A stretch of 35,843 bases of DNA. It comes from Chitinophagales bacterium (GTDB lineage Bacteria; Bacteroidota; Bacteroidia; Chitinophagales; Saprospiraceae). Positions within the stretch are counted from its first letter, which is position 1; each line of letters opens with the position of its first letter. The DNA lies in contig JAAFIM010000034.1 of assembly GCA_013297745.1 (NCBI GenBank), positions 1 through 35,843 on the forward strand. The letters run 5' to 3'. The translations under genes were made by a program, and so were the position numbers. The notes beneath the pieces are model-generated. The model made no database searches. It was not told the DNA's origin and saw nothing but the letters and a program-made list of their open reading frames with translations. This document shows positions 15,906 to 24,507 of this stretch, piece after piece.

Positions 15906-17816
15906 TCAGTCTTCAGATAAAACAATAATTAAATCACTATCACTAAATTGAATGGGTTTAGATTTATTCGGATTGACACAAATACCAAACGATTTAGCTT
16001 CATCATTAGCTTGGTTCATTAGGCGATAACCAATAGCGGTTTCGTTGCGGCGAGCTGCACTTTCTGTGATGGCGTAAAAATTTGTACTAACTGCTGTATT
16101 GATATAATTTTTGGCTGGTTTTAGGTAAATTTCGCTACCGTCAGCAGAAAATAAATCTTCAAAAACTTGCATAAGATGTTTATTTTCAGCTACTTGTGTA
16201 GTCAATAAACTTATCAATTTGTCGGAAACGATAAAATCATCAGCGCGGGTCAATTCAGCTAAAGTGCAGTTGCGCAAGTCCAACATTTCGGAAACGATAT
16301 TGATAGATTTTCCTGTTTTGGCTTTTTCGGCATCACAAATGCGGCGCAAGTGCAATAAAGTGATTAAGGTTTCAGCATCAGCATCTTGTAATTCTAAGTT
16401 ATTTTGATAACAAAGCAACAATACATAGTTATAGCTTGGGAGATTTAGCGCATCAATAACATAACGGTCTGTGGTGTCGGCGTGCAAAAACTCTAATTGT
16501 ATATTTTTGAGTTTGGGTGCTAAGGTTTCCATGATTTGTTCTGTATCTTCAAAAGACGAAACGACTTTTAGATAAGAATTGGGTGCTGCATAATTATCCA
16601 TTTCGGTAATAATAGTTGTAGCGCGGTGATTCCAGCCCAACAAAAGGCTTCTTTCTGGTTCAGGATTTTTTGCTTCCAAAGCAATAATTTCACCTATGGG
16701 TTTGCCTTGTGTGGGGCTAACTTTAATGGTAGAGTCGTCTTCTGCTATAATAACGAGTTGGTCGCCATTTTGTATGGTATAATCAGCGGCTGGGTTGAGC
16801 ATAACTATCTCTTTTGCATTTTTTATACCCATAACTGTACAATCTTCATAAGCCAACAAAACTTCTTTGTAGCTGCGGCCGACAAAAGATTGGGCATTGG
16901 TGAAGTACATTTCGGAATCGTCAAAATCCATTAAATTGGAGTAAACCAAACTCAAACCTGTTTGGCGGCTGGCTTGCACCATTATACGGGCGGTTATATC
17001 GTCAGGAAAAACCATTTCTACTTCATTGCCGCCAACCATTTTGGCAACTTCCAAATTGCGATGGCTGCGAATTTCGGCTACGATATGATAAGGTGTGGTT
17101 TGGGTTTTGCGGATATTAGAAAGTGCTAAAATCGTTTTGATAGTTTGCGCATCAGCGTTGCCTTCTTCTGCGGACAAAATAATAATGGCTTTGGACTGAA
17201 CAGGATTGACAATTTCCAAGTCGTCTATATCGTGGGTGCTACCGCTACGACAAATCACTTTTGTACCTTTTAGGTCAGACAAATGTTGGCGAATATCATC
17301 TTCCATATCTACTTTGTCGCGGTTTGCCAAAATAACAATTACTCCGCCGCCATTGCTTTGATTGGCCAAAGAGTATTCGCTTATAAGGGTAAAAATTTTG
17401 GAAGACCAACCTAAAATAATGGTGTGATTTTTTTCTATAACCAAAGATTTTCCCTTGCGGAGTTCTTCTATAGTGCTTTCCAAACCGCCACTAATCACCC
17501 CAATAAGGGTAGAAATGATAAAAATACCAGCCATAGTTACGGAAATACTTACCCAACGAAAAGCAAAACCTTCGTCGTCAGCTCCTGTACCTGGGTCGAG
17601 CGTACGCAACAAACTCTGCCAAGTGCCTTCCCAAATGCTAAAAGGTTCGTTAGAACCAACAGGAACAACGCCGAATAAATGTAGAAATAAACCTGCAATC
17701 CATATCAATAAAAAAGAAACCAAAGCCAACCAAGCGATTAAGGCGATAGTGCCTTTGCTCATCGTATTGTCAAAAAAATAGCGAAAACGCTGATAAAGTG
17801 TGTAACTTCTAGACAT
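15906..17816 (-). CDS. CASTOR/POLLUX-like ion channel with RCK (TrkA-N) domains
   Basis: 636 aa. Two membrane segments (about 24-48 and 88-110) flank a pore loop, followed by tandem NAD-binding-like RCK regions starting near residue 130 (HTIILGWSSKIFTLISEY) and again near 390 (LLLGWNHRATTIITEM). The filter position reads LDPGTGADDEG instead of TVGYG. This layout matches bacterial relatives of the plant channels CASTOR and POLLUX rather than classical potassium channels. Ion selectivity cannot be predicted; Ca2+ and K+ are both possible. It follows ogt by 44 bp on the same strand and ends at its own terminator. Confidence 0.85.
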   Translation of the reverse strand: MSRSYTLYQRFRYFFDNTMSKGTIALIAWLALVSFLLIWIAGLFLHLFGVVPVGSNEPFSIWEGTWQSLLRTLDPGTGADDEGFAFRWVSISVTMAGIFIISTLIGVISGGLESTIEELRKGKSLVIEKNHTIILGWSSKIFTLISEYSLANQSNGGGVIVILANRDKVDMEDDIRQHLSDLKGTKVICRSGSTHDIDDLEIVNPVQSKAIIILSAEEGNADAQTIKTILALSNIRKTQTTPYHIVAEIRSHRNLEVAKMVGGNEVEMVFPDDITARIMVQASRQTGLSLVYSNLMDFDDSEMYFTNAQSFVGRSYKEVLLAYEDCTVMGIKNAKEIVMLNPAADYTIQNGDQLVIIAEDDSTIKVSPTQGKPIGEIIALEAKNPEPERSLLLGWNHRATTIITEMDNYAAPNSYLKVVSSFEDTEQIMETLAPKLKNIQLEFLHADTTDRYVIDALNLPSYNYVLLLCYQNNLELQDADAETLITLLHLRRICDAEKAKTGKSINIVSEMLDLRNCTLAELTRADDFIVSDKLISLLTTQVAENKHLMQVFEDLFSADGSEIYLKPAKNYINTAVSTNFYAITESAARRNETAIGYRLMNQANDEAKSFGICVNPNKSKPIQFSDSDLIIVLSED

Positions 17817-17860
17817 ATTGTTAAAAAATATTGAAAAGGGTTTTATAGTGAATAAATGTA

Positions 17861-18364
17861 TTAAAATAAGGCAGATTGAAGCCCAAAATGGTTGGGATTT
17901 TCCAAATTGAGCAAAAATTCTTTTCTATCCAAACCCCAAGCAAAACCTGTGAGGCTGCCGTCTGTACCAATAACGCGGTGGCAAGGTACTAAAATGGCTA
18001 TGGGATTTTGTCCAATGGCGCCACCTACAGCGCGAATGGTTTTTTTGTCGGCTACTTTTTCCGCTATTTTCAAATAAGTGCTGGTTTTACCAAATGGAAT
18101 TTGTAGTAATTCCCGCCACACAGTTTGTTGAAAATCAGTGCCTTTGCGCAAATCTAAAGGGGTAGAAAAGACTTGTAATTGACCAGCAAAATATGATTTC
18201 AACTCTTCTATACAATGCAGCAAATAATCGGGAACGGGGTTGTAAAAATGTGTTGGAGTTTGTTCTATAATTTTAATTTCTGCCACTTTTGCGCCGTGTC
18301 CAGATATGCAAAGCCAACCGAAAGGCGATTGATAATAAGCCCAATGTGCAAAGGGTTTTTCCAT
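17861..18364 (-). CDS. ogt: Methylated-DNA-[protein]-cysteine S-methyltransferase
   Basis: 167 aa. It repairs O6-methylguanine by moving the alkyl group to its own cysteine. N-terminal domain (MEKPFAHWAYYQSPFGWLCI) followed by the catalytic domain: FQQTVWRELLQIPFGKTSTY, the arginine finger in TIRAVGGA (Arg111), and PCHRV with acceptor Cys128, then GSLTGFAWGLDRKEFLL. Length is normal for Ogt. It is the fourth gene of a run separated by 3-nt gaps. Its presence beside the Cys-less ATL protein at 12.0 kb gives the cell two routes for alkylguanine. Confidence 0.95.
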   Translation of the reverse strand: MEKPFAHWAYYQSPFGWLCISGHGAKVAEIKIIEQTPTHFYNPVPDYLLHCIEELKSYFAGQLQVFSTPLDLRKGTDFQQTVWRELLQIPFGKTSTYLKIAEKVADKKTIRAVGGAIGQNPIAILVPCHRVIGTDGSLTGFAWGLDRKEFLLNLENPNHFGLQSALF

Positions 18365-18367
18365 AAA

Positions 18368-18694
18368 TTATAGAATTTTATAATTTTCTAACCAATAAAT
18401 TTTTCCTGTGGCTTGTGTTTTTATCGGCTCGTTGGGATTATTTTCTACGGTTTCTATTTGCAAAACACCAGAAACTTTAACCTCTTGATATTGATTTTCG
18501 CCCCAATCAGCCATATTGCTAAGATAAAAAATGCCTTGTTCTGTTTTTATGGCTGCGCCCATTTTGGTATTAATTGGCTGTCCAGATAAGTTAATAAACT
18601 GATTATCAATTAGTTGTGGCATTATATTGGATTTGAGGCTGCTGCATTGCGCGGCAATAAGCGGCAAACAGGGAAAAACAAAGGCTAATTTCAT
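18368..18694 (-). CDS. Small exported protein of unknown function
   Basis: 108 aa. The N-terminus MKLAFVFPCLPLIAAQCSSL is hydrophobic and ends in a lipobox-like AAQC, so it may be a lipoprotein, but the signal is short and atypical. The rest is beta-rich and Gln/Asn-rich with no motif I recognise. It ends 3 nt before the ogt start and begins 3 nt after the upstream stop, so it is part of a tightly packed operon. Confidence 0.65.
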   Translation of the reverse strand: MKLAFVFPCLPLIAAQCSSLKSNIMPQLIDNQFINLSGQPINTKMGAAIKTEQGIFYLSNMADWGENQYQEVKVSGVLQIETVENNPNEPIKTQATGKIYWLENYKIL

Positions 18695-18697
18695 AAA

Positions 18698-18919
18698 TTA
18701 GAAATGCTTATTTTTCAACTCTGCCAAAAAAGCGTCGTTGTGGTGGTTTTGGTATAAAATTGTGCAAAAAGCTGCGTTTAGTTCTTTGCCCAATTCATTT
18801 TCGCGTTGGGTTTCATCTTCTATTTCTTCGTAAGCCAAATAAAGTTCTAACTTATTTTCATTGGAAGACTCTTCTATAAATATCTTTAATGCAGCCAAGC
18901 AATTTTCTTTATAGTTCAT
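18698..18919 (-). CDS. Small acidic helical protein of unknown function
   Basis: 73 aa, no signal peptide. Mostly helical and Glu-rich (IFIEESSNENKLELYLAYEE, ETQRENELGKELNAAF). No family recognised. It is supported as a gene by the exact 3-nt spacing to both neighbours on the same strand and by the lack of stops, not by homology. Confidence 0.6.
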   Translation of the reverse strand: MNYKENCLAALKIFIEESSNENKLELYLAYEEIEDETQRENELGKELNAAFCTILYQNHHNDAFLAELKNKHF

Positions 18920-18922
18920 AAT

Positions 18923-19387
18923 TTAGTCTGTGTGTGGTGCTGAATTAGGGTTGTGTTTGGTTAGATATTTATTGATAATCAAAGGCGCATATTCTGTAGC
19001 ATAATTGCCTACACGCAAAATCATAAAATAAACTTCTTCTGCATTCAAAAATTCAGCCTCGCGAATAATTTTAAGAATTAGTTTGTCGTGAGACACACAA
19101 AACGCTACTCCATATAATTTGTAGTTGATTTCCAACAATTCTTTATAAATAGCAGGATTGACATCAGTTGGTACAGTTTCTAAAACTGACATAACTTGAA
19201 AATAAGGTAAATTTTGGCGGCTACCGCGCAAACCTTGTTCTATTTCCCATAAATCTACCCAAATTTCCACATCGCCTTTGTAAAGTGTCCAGCTACCTTG
19301 TTCGTCTCGGCGGGTGGAAGCTATGTTATCTACAATTTGCGATATGCCTTGTTCTACAATTTCGTAGTAATGATTAAGTTCTGACAT
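18923..19387 (-). CDS. YbjN-like (type III chaperone-fold) protein
   Basis: 154 aa, cytoplasmic. The pattern of a short helix, a beta sheet (WTLYKGDVEIWVDLWE, YFQVMSVLETVP) and long helices (YKELLEINYKLYGVAFCVSHDKL, LKIIREAEFLNAEEVYFMIL) matches YbjN-type proteins of the type III secretion chaperone fold, which here would act as a general binding protein and not with a secretion system. First gene of the run leading to ogt. A -7-like box is at 19454-19461, and a leader hairpin at 19406-19433. Family call is moderate. Confidence 0.6.
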   Translation of the reverse strand: MSELNHYYEIVEQGISQIVDNIASTRRDEQGSWTLYKGDVEIWVDLWEIEQGLRGSRQNLPYFQVMSVLETVPTDVNPAIYKELLEINYKLYGVAFCVSHDKLILKIIREAEFLNAEEVYFMILRVGNYATEYAPLIINKYLTKHNPNSAPHTD

Positions 19388-19405
19388 ATTGATTTTATTT
19401 TTTTT

Positions 19406-19433
19406 GGTATCGAGATTTATTTGTCTTGATACC
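19406..19433. promoter_or_regulatory. Leader hairpin of the YbjN operon
   Basis: GGTATC and GATACC arms with an inner AGA/TCT, interrupted by one mismatch. On the minus strand it is followed by an A-tract, so it is not a terminator for the downstream genes and would sit in their 5' leader. Confidence 0.4.
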
Positions 19434-19453
19434 TGATACTTTTATACTTGTTA

Positions 19454-19461
19454 CAAAACTA
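19454..19461 (-). promoter_or_regulatory. -7 box for the YbjN operon
   Basis: Minus strand TAGTTTTG fits TAnnTTTG; it overlaps the stop codon of the lipoprotein gene upstream. Confidence 0.4.
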
Positions 19462-19836
19462 ACGCTCCCAATGAACAAACCATTTTTTATCTTTTTGCAC
19501 CATTTGGACTGTGGCTTCGCTGCTGTCTATGCCACAACAGAGTTGGCAAGCAGTTTCGCCGTCTGTTTCAGCGCATTTTATAGTTTTGAAATTGAGTTGA
19601 AAACTTGCTTTTATGGCGTTTTGTTCTGTGGGATTACTCATTTTAAGCTCAGTGCGGATAAAATTAAGCGATTTTTTAGTTTTTTCGGTAGCATAAAGTT
19701 CGGCCACTTCAAAATTGAGTTTAGATAATTCCTCAAAAAAATGTTTAGCTGCTTCTTCTGGGGTATTTTGTTGGGCATCAGGTGCGCAAGAATAAAGCAG
19801 AGCGGCAAAAATAAAAAAATAAGTATACTTAAACAT
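19459..19836 (-). CDS. Small lipoprotein (DUF4878-like)
   Basis: 125 aa from the ATG at 19836 (MFKYTYFFIFAALLYSCAPD); an ATG 7 codons earlier at 19857 is possible but the later one gives a textbook lipoprotein signal with LLYSC. The mature part TPEEAAKHFFEELSKLNFEVA..YATEKTKKSLNF, then DKKWFVHWER at the end, is the pattern of DUF4878/lumazine-like envelope proteins that end in W-x-V. Cys-rich short patch TACQLCCG. Role unknown, located in the envelope. It follows ftsH by 98 bp with a terminator/promoter hairpin between. Confidence 0.7.
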   Translation of the reverse strand: MFKYTYFFIFAALLYSCAPDAQQNTPEEAAKHFFEELSKLNFEVAELYATEKTKKSLNFIRTELKMSNPTEQNAIKASFQLNFKTIKCAETDGETACQLCCGIDSSEATVQMVQKDKKWFVHWER

Positions 19837-19857
19837 AACTAAAAAAATTTTGAGCAT

Positions 19858-19901
19858 AAAAAAAACACCACTTTTGCGGCTGCAAAGGTAGTGTTTTTTT
19901 G
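19858..19901 (-). terminator. Terminator after ftsH, overlapping a -7 box
   Basis: Minus strand: AAAAAACACTACCTTTGC, loop, GCAAAAGTGGTGTTTTTTT, a long stem with small mismatches and a T-tract. The left arm contains TACCTTTG (19883-19890), a perfect -7 box for the lipoprotein gene downstream. Confidence 0.75.
19883..19890 (-). promoter_or_regulatory. -7 box inside the ftsH terminator
   Basis: Minus-strand TACCTTTG, 46 bp before the ATG at 19836; no clear -33 element. Confidence 0.4.
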
Positions 19902-19934
19902 TAAAGAGTACATCGTTAAACAAAAAATTTAATT

Positions 19935-21917
19935 TTAGATTAGTTCTGTGTTATTTTCTGCTGTATCTCTAAGTAGATTAGAACCATTATTCTCGCCTGC
20001 GGCTTTTTCGCCATTGCTTTCGTCTGGCACATCATCAAAAGGTCGTTTGCCGATTAGATTTTCAATATCATCCCTTAGCAAGACTTCTTTATTGAGTAGT
20101 GCTTCTGTAACCAATTCCAACTCGTTGCGGCGTTCTTTTAGAATTTGTTTGGCGCGTAGATATTGATTATTAATAACTTGGCGAATTTCTTCGTCTATGA
20201 GTTGGGCAGTTTGTTCTGAAAATGGTTTTACAAATTGGTATTCGCCTTGTGGGTCGTAGTAAGAAGTATGTCCAATTTTGGGGCTCATACCCAATATAGC
20301 GACCATAGCGCGGGCTACTTTTGTACTTTGTGCCAAATCCATAACTGCACCACTTGACAATTTATTGAAAATAATATCTTCAGCAGCGCGTCCACCCATA
20401 CTCAAACAAATTTGGTCTAATAATTCGGCTTCGCTTTGGTTGGCTGCGTCTGTGGCTTCTGCATAACGCGCATAACCACCTGCATCTCCGCGCGGTACAA
20501 TCGTAACTTTGACAAACAAAGGTGCGTGTTCCAAGTACCAACTCACTACGGCGTGTCCTGCTTCGTGGTAGGCAATGGTGCGTTTTTTGTGAATAGGAAT
20601 TACTTTGTTTCGTCTTTCCAAGCCACCAATTACACGGTCAATAGCATCGTTGAAATCTTCTAAATCTACAGCTTTTTTGCCACGGCGGGCAGCTATTAAC
20701 GCGGCTTCATTGCACAAATTGGCTATGTCTGCACCAGCAAAACCAGCAGTTTGTTGAGCCAAATGGCGTAAATTAAGTGCTTCTGTAGTTTTTATATTTT
20801 TGAGATGCACAGCAAAAATTTGTTCGCGTCCTACCAAATCGGGCAAGTCTATAGAAATACGTCTATCAAAACGTCCAGGGCGGGTAAGTGCAGCATCCAA
20901 AATATCCACGCGGTTGGTAGCAGCCATAATAATTACGCCTTTGTCTGTGGCAAAACCGTCCATTTCCACAAGCAATTGATTTAGCGTATTTTCGCGCTCG
21001 TCATTTCCGTTCATTGCATTGCGTCCACGTGCGCGGCCTATGGCATCAATTTCATCTATAAAAATAATGCAAGGTGCTTTGTCGCGAGCTTGTTTGAATA
21101 AGTCGCGTACGCGTGATGCGCCCACACCAACAAACATTTCCACAAAATCAGAACCCGAAATGCTGAAAAATGGAACACCCGCTTCGCCAGCTACTGCTTT
21201 GGCCAAAAGTGTTTTGCCTGTACCAGGCGAGCCGACCAACAAAACGCCTTTTGGTATTTTGCCGCCCAATGAAGTGTATTTTTTGGGATTTCTAAGAAAA
21301 TCTACCACTTCTACCACTTCTTCTTTGGCTTCGTCTAGACCAGCTACATCTTTGAAAGTGATATTTACGCGTCCATCTTTATCAAACAAAGTCGCTTTTG
21401 ATTTGCCGATATTGAAAATTTGTGAACCGCCACCACCAGCTCCGCCGCCCATTCTACGCATAATAAACATCCATACAGCAATTAGCAGTACCAAAGGCAA
21501 AATCCAACTTAATATAGGCCCAATAATGCTTTGTCTGTCTTCCCACAACAATTGTGGTTTGTTGCCAGCTTTATCTATTATGGTTTGTATATCTTTGCGA
21601 AAGCCTTCAGCAGGACCTATATTGCAGCTAAAATGCGGACCAACATTGCGAATACCCAAAGTAGTGCGTTCTATGTCTTTGTAAGCATCTTTGCCCAACG
21701 AATCAGGATTGATATAAATCTCTGCCGTGCGTTGATTGACTACAATAATTTGTTTTACATCGCCATCACTGATTAGCTTTTCAATTTTTTTCTCGTCTAT
21801 AGTGCGGCTACCACTTGACAAATTGAAAAAATTCCAACTAATCAACACCAATGCAATAATGCCATAAATCCAATAATAATTAAATTTGGGGCGGTCGTTG
21901 TTTTCTTCGTTCTCCAT
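19935..21917 (-). CDS. ftsH: ATP-dependent zinc metalloprotease FtsH
   Basis: 660 aa. Membrane-anchored AAA+ protease that degrades unfolded or regulatory membrane and cytoplasmic proteins. Two membrane segments (about 14-32 and 132-152) around a periplasmic domain, a Gly-rich linker (MGGGAGGGG), Walker A GSPGTGKT (229-236), Walker B IIFIDEID (284-291), the second region of homology up to TRPGRFDRR, and the zinc site HEAGH (451-455). C-terminus is Asn/Glu-rich. It follows rsfS by 54 bp on the same strand, an order common in Bacteroidota, and is followed by a terminator. Confidence 0.98.
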   Translation of the reverse strand: MENEENNDRPKFNYYWIYGIIALVLISWNFFNLSSGSRTIDEKKIEKLISDGDVKQIIVVNQRTAEIYINPDSLGKDAYKDIERTTLGIRNVGPHFSCNIGPAEGFRKDIQTIIDKAGNKPQLLWEDRQSIIGPILSWILPLVLLIAVWMFIMRRMGGGAGGGGSQIFNIGKSKATLFDKDGRVNITFKDVAGLDEAKEEVVEVVDFLRNPKKYTSLGGKIPKGVLLVGSPGTGKTLLAKAVAGEAGVPFFSISGSDFVEMFVGVGASRVRDLFKQARDKAPCIIFIDEIDAIGRARGRNAMNGNDERENTLNQLLVEMDGFATDKGVIIMAATNRVDILDAALTRPGRFDRRISIDLPDLVGREQIFAVHLKNIKTTEALNLRHLAQQTAGFAGADIANLCNEAALIAARRGKKAVDLEDFNDAIDRVIGGLERRNKVIPIHKKRTIAYHEAGHAVVSWYLEHAPLFVKVTIVPRGDAGGYARYAEATDAANQSEAELLDQICLSMGGRAAEDIIFNKLSSGAVMDLAQSTKVARAMVAILGMSPKIGHTSYYDPQGEYQFVKPFSEQTAQLIDEEIRQVINNQYLRAKQILKERRNELELVTEALLNKEVLLRDDIENLIGKRPFDDVPDESNGEKAAGENNGSNLLRDTAENNTELI

Positions 21918-21971
21918 TATTTTTATAAGAATTTTTTTTGTGCAAAAAAGCTACGCAACTATTTCTTTGAC

Positions 21972-22370
21972 TTAGTGCTTGGTAGCGGGGGCATCGCCCC
22001 AAAGATACTCCAATTTATAATTTTGGCGACGTTCTTCAGTAAAAATATGCACTACAGTAGAAAAATAGTCTATCAACATCCAAGTTTTGGACTGTTTCCC
22101 TTCTATGTGGTTGGGTTCTGTGCCTGTTTTAATAAAAACATCTCTTTCTATTCTATCCACTATACCGTTGGCGTGGGCTGATGATGTGGCCGAACAGATA
22201 ATAAAAAAATCTGTGCTGGCTTCGGGAAATTGGCTAAGGTCAATTTTAAGAATTTCTAAGCCTTTTACCTCTTGTATGGCTTCTATAATAGCTGCATTTA
22301 GGGCTAACAATTGGGGAGGAGTTTTGGGACGGCTGCTTAGTTTAAATTTTTGTTCTGTTGGTTTAGTCAT
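21972..22370 (-). CDS. rsfS: Ribosome silencing factor RsfS
   Basis: 132 aa. RsfS (formerly Iojap/YbeB) binds ribosomal protein uL14 and blocks subunit joining when nutrients are scarce. Landmarks: IEAIQEVKGLEILKIDLS, TDFFIICSATSSAHANGIVDRIE, and WMLIDYFSTVVHIFTEERRQNYKLEYLWGDA, all diagnostic. First gene of an rsfS-ftsH unit; divergent from birA across 137 bp that hold a perfect 12-bp palindrome (22451-22462). Confidence 0.97.
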   Translation of the reverse strand: MTKPTEQKFKLSSRPKTPPQLLALNAAIIEAIQEVKGLEILKIDLSQFPEASTDFFIICSATSSAHANGIVDRIERDVFIKTGTEPNHIEGKQSKTWMLIDYFSTVVHIFTEERRQNYKLEYLWGDAPATKH

Positions 22371-22450
22371 AAAAAATTATAAAATAATGAAAAAATAAGC
22401 TACAAATCCTACATTAAAAGGAGTTTTGATAAAAATAGTTCAAAAAAGGC

Positions 22451-22462
22451 CGTAAATTTACG
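22451..22462. promoter_or_regulatory. Palindrome in the rsfS-birA divergent region
   Basis: CGTAAATTTACG, a perfect palindrome. Read on either strand it contains TAAATTTA, one base off the TAnnTTTG -7 box, so it could serve as a symmetric divergent promoter core or an operator. Confidence 0.3.
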
Positions 22463-22507
22463 AAAAAATTAACAACTTATAATAAAATCTATCAAAAAGT
22501 ATAAAAA

Positions 22508-23278
22508 ATGTTGAATACAGATACTTTATTTGTAGGTCAAACTGCTATTTATTTGCCAACAATAGACTCCACTAATGCTTATGCCAAAGAGTTGCTTACA
22601 AAAAACAAGCCAAGTGCTGGAACTGTCATTTGGGCTGGACAACAAACGGCTGGGCGTGGACAAGTTGGCAGTAGTTGGGAAACTGCGCCTTTCCAAAATT
22701 TAACGGCTAGTTTTATCCTTCATCCCAATTTTTTGGAAGTTAATCAACAATTCGCACTAAATCAAGCCATTGCGTTGGCTATTCGGGACTTATTGTTAAG
22801 TATAAATTTATCCAATGAACGAGTAAAAATAAAATGGCCAAATGATATTTATGTAGATACTGACAAAGTGGCAGGTGTGTTGATAGAAAATGTGATTGAA
22901 AAATCCAAAATAAAACACAGTATTATAGGAATAGGTTTAAATGTTAATCAAAGCGAATTTTCGCCCACGCTCAAAAATCCAACTTCTTTATACCAAAAAA
23001 CGGGAAAAAGTTTTGAAATTACCCAACTTTTGTCCGAATTGTGCCGTTTTGTAGAGCAGCATTTTTTGCAGTTAAAAGCTCAAAAAATATCGGAATTGAA
23101 AGCTATTTATACCCAAAATTTATTCCGTTATCAAGAAATATACAATTTTCAAATAGCTGAAAGTCAAGAAGTTATACAAGCTCAAATTTTAGGCGTAAGC
23201 CCAGCAGGTAAATTGATTATACAACACGAAAATCAATTGCGAGAATTTGGGCTAAAAGAAATTCAGTTTATAATTTAA
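22508..23278 (+). CDS. birA: Biotin-[acetyl-CoA carboxylase] ligase
   Basis: 256 aa. It activates biotin with ATP and attaches it to the carboxyl carrier protein. Begins directly with the catalytic domain: STNAYAKELL, the biotinyl-AMP loop GRGQVGSSW (49-57), KWPNDIY (109-115), AGVLIEN and GIGLNVN. The C-terminal SH3-like cap is present. The N-terminal helix-turn-helix of E. coli BirA is missing, so this is a mono-functional ligase without repressor activity. Divergent from rsfS, as in many Bacteroidota. Confidence 0.95.
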   Translation: MLNTDTLFVGQTAIYLPTIDSTNAYAKELLTKNKPSAGTVIWAGQQTAGRGQVGSSWETAPFQNLTASFILHPNFLEVNQQFALNQAIALAIRDLLLSINLSNERVKIKWPNDIYVDTDKVAGVLIENVIEKSKIKHSIIGIGLNVNQSEFSPTLKNPTSLYQKTGKSFEITQLLSELCRFVEQHFLQLKAQKISELKAIYTQNLFRYQEIYNFQIAESQEVIQAQILGVSPAGKLIIQHENQLREFGLKEIQFII

Positions 23279-23374
23279 GGTTTTTTTAATAAATTATTAG
23301 ATTTTTGATAAGTTTGGCACGATTTTTGATGTAAATAGTTTTTTTTCACCCATTAATTTTTTTCAAAACAACAA

Positions 23375-23833
23375 ATGAAAAATTTATTCAAAGGCGCAGT
23401 TTTGACTGCAGCAGCCGCTTTCGCTTTTACCGCTTGTAGCAAAGAACAAAGAGTTGTAAATCGTTTGGAAGGGGAATGGAAGGTAAAAACCATAAAAGAA
23501 TATGAAAACGGTATTTTGTCGAGTTCTGGGGATGGATTGGATGGCGGCACTCTAACTTTTGATTTTGAAAAATGTAAGCTTAAATCTGATGATTATTGCG
23601 ATTTAATTATTACATCTGTCTATAATAATGATACCGAAACAGAACTTTATAAATATAAAATCTCTGATGATGGCGAAACTTTAGTGGTGGATAGTGATTA
23701 CAACACCAATTCAACAACTGACCAAGAATCCTTTGTGATTACAGAAAGCAGCAAAAAAATTTTTAAAATATCTGTAACCGAAATTGATGGTTCAGATACA
23801 TACAAAACAGAGTACGAAATGGAGCCCAAATAA
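23375..23833 (+). CDS. Lipocalin-like small lipoprotein, copy 1
   Basis: 152 aa. Lipoprotein signal MKNLFKGAVLTAAAAFAFTAC with Cys at 21. The mature part begins with NRLEGEWKV, the lipocalin-like 'xLxGxWxV' start, then beta strands with acidic surface residues and a conserved end SDTYKTEYEME. It is followed after 56 bp by a paralogue; the two signal peptides are identical. Such small lipocalin-like lipoproteins are common in Bacteroidota; the ligand is unknown. Confidence 0.78.
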   Translation: MKNLFKGAVLTAAAAFAFTACSKEQRVVNRLEGEWKVKTIKEYENGILSSSGDGLDGGTLTFDFEKCKLKSDDYCDLIITSVYNNDTETELYKYKISDDGETLVVDSDYNTNSTTDQESFVITESSKKIFKISVTEIDGSDTYKTEYEMEPK

Positions 23834-23889
23834 TTCTCAAAAACTACTCATTCACATTCAATTTTTTTTTAAAATCACAATAACAACAA

Positions 23890-24348
23890 ATGAAAAATTT
23901 ATTCAAAGGCGCAGTTTTGACTGCAGCCGCCGCTTTCGCTTTTACTGCTTGCAACAAAGACCAAAGAGTCGTAAATCGCTTGGAAGGTGATTGGAAAGTA
24001 ACAAGTGTCAAGTTCTACGTAAACAATGTAATTGATAACAGTTTTACACTTGACCCTAACGAAACGATATTGCTTACATTTGATGACTGTAAATTGAAAT
24101 CAGATGATTGGTGCAATGTAGTAACTAAAAGCACTTCAAATGGTCAAACTCAAACTGAAAATGGCATATATCAAGTCACTGATGATGGCGAAAAAATTAT
24201 TCTAGATGATGATGGTAGCATCACCAGTACTGATGACCGAGTCACTGCCAATATCACAGAAAGTAGCAAAAAATCCTTCAAATTCAGCTGGTCTGAAATG
24301 GATGGTAGCGACACTTACAAATATGAATATGAATTGACTGCTCAATAG
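23890..24348 (+). CDS. Lipocalin-like small lipoprotein, copy 2
   Basis: 152 aa, the same length as copy 1. The first 21 residues are identical and the DNA is identical for more than 40 bp from the ATG. NRLEGDWKV, a CKLKSDDWCN block and the end ESSKKSFKFSWSEMDGSDTY match copy 1, while the centre has diverged strongly (FYVNNVIDNSFTLDPNE versus EYENGILSSSGDGLDGG). This points to tandem duplication with change focused on the putative ligand-facing part. Terminator at 24363-24400. Confidence 0.78.
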   Translation: MKNLFKGAVLTAAAAFAFTACNKDQRVVNRLEGDWKVTSVKFYVNNVIDNSFTLDPNETILLTFDDCKLKSDDWCNVVTKSTSNGQTQTENGIYQVTDDGEKIILDDDGSITSTDDRVTANITESSKKSFKFSWSEMDGSDTYKYEYELTAQ

Positions 24349-24362
24349 TCTTTCTTATTTAC

Positions 24363-24400
24363 AAAAAAATCCTCTTACGCATAGTGAGAGGATTTTTTTT
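24363..24400 (+). terminator. Terminator after the lipocalin-like pair
   Basis: AAATCCTCT, 11-nt loop, AGAGGATTT followed by a run of T; 15 bp after the stop at 24348. Confidence 0.88.
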
Positions 24401-24507
24401 TATAATTTTTTTAACAAAAATACACCACAAACAAAATCGCCTGCATCTTAACCCACAACTTGCACAAACAACATTTTTCACAAACAACCCAAAATCTTTG
24501 CAAACGT

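Noticed and set aside
21019-21684. Open frame of 221 codons on the plus strand
   Set aside because: It lies antisense within ftsH, is low in protein-like features and has no start signal; a shadow of the ftsH reading frame.
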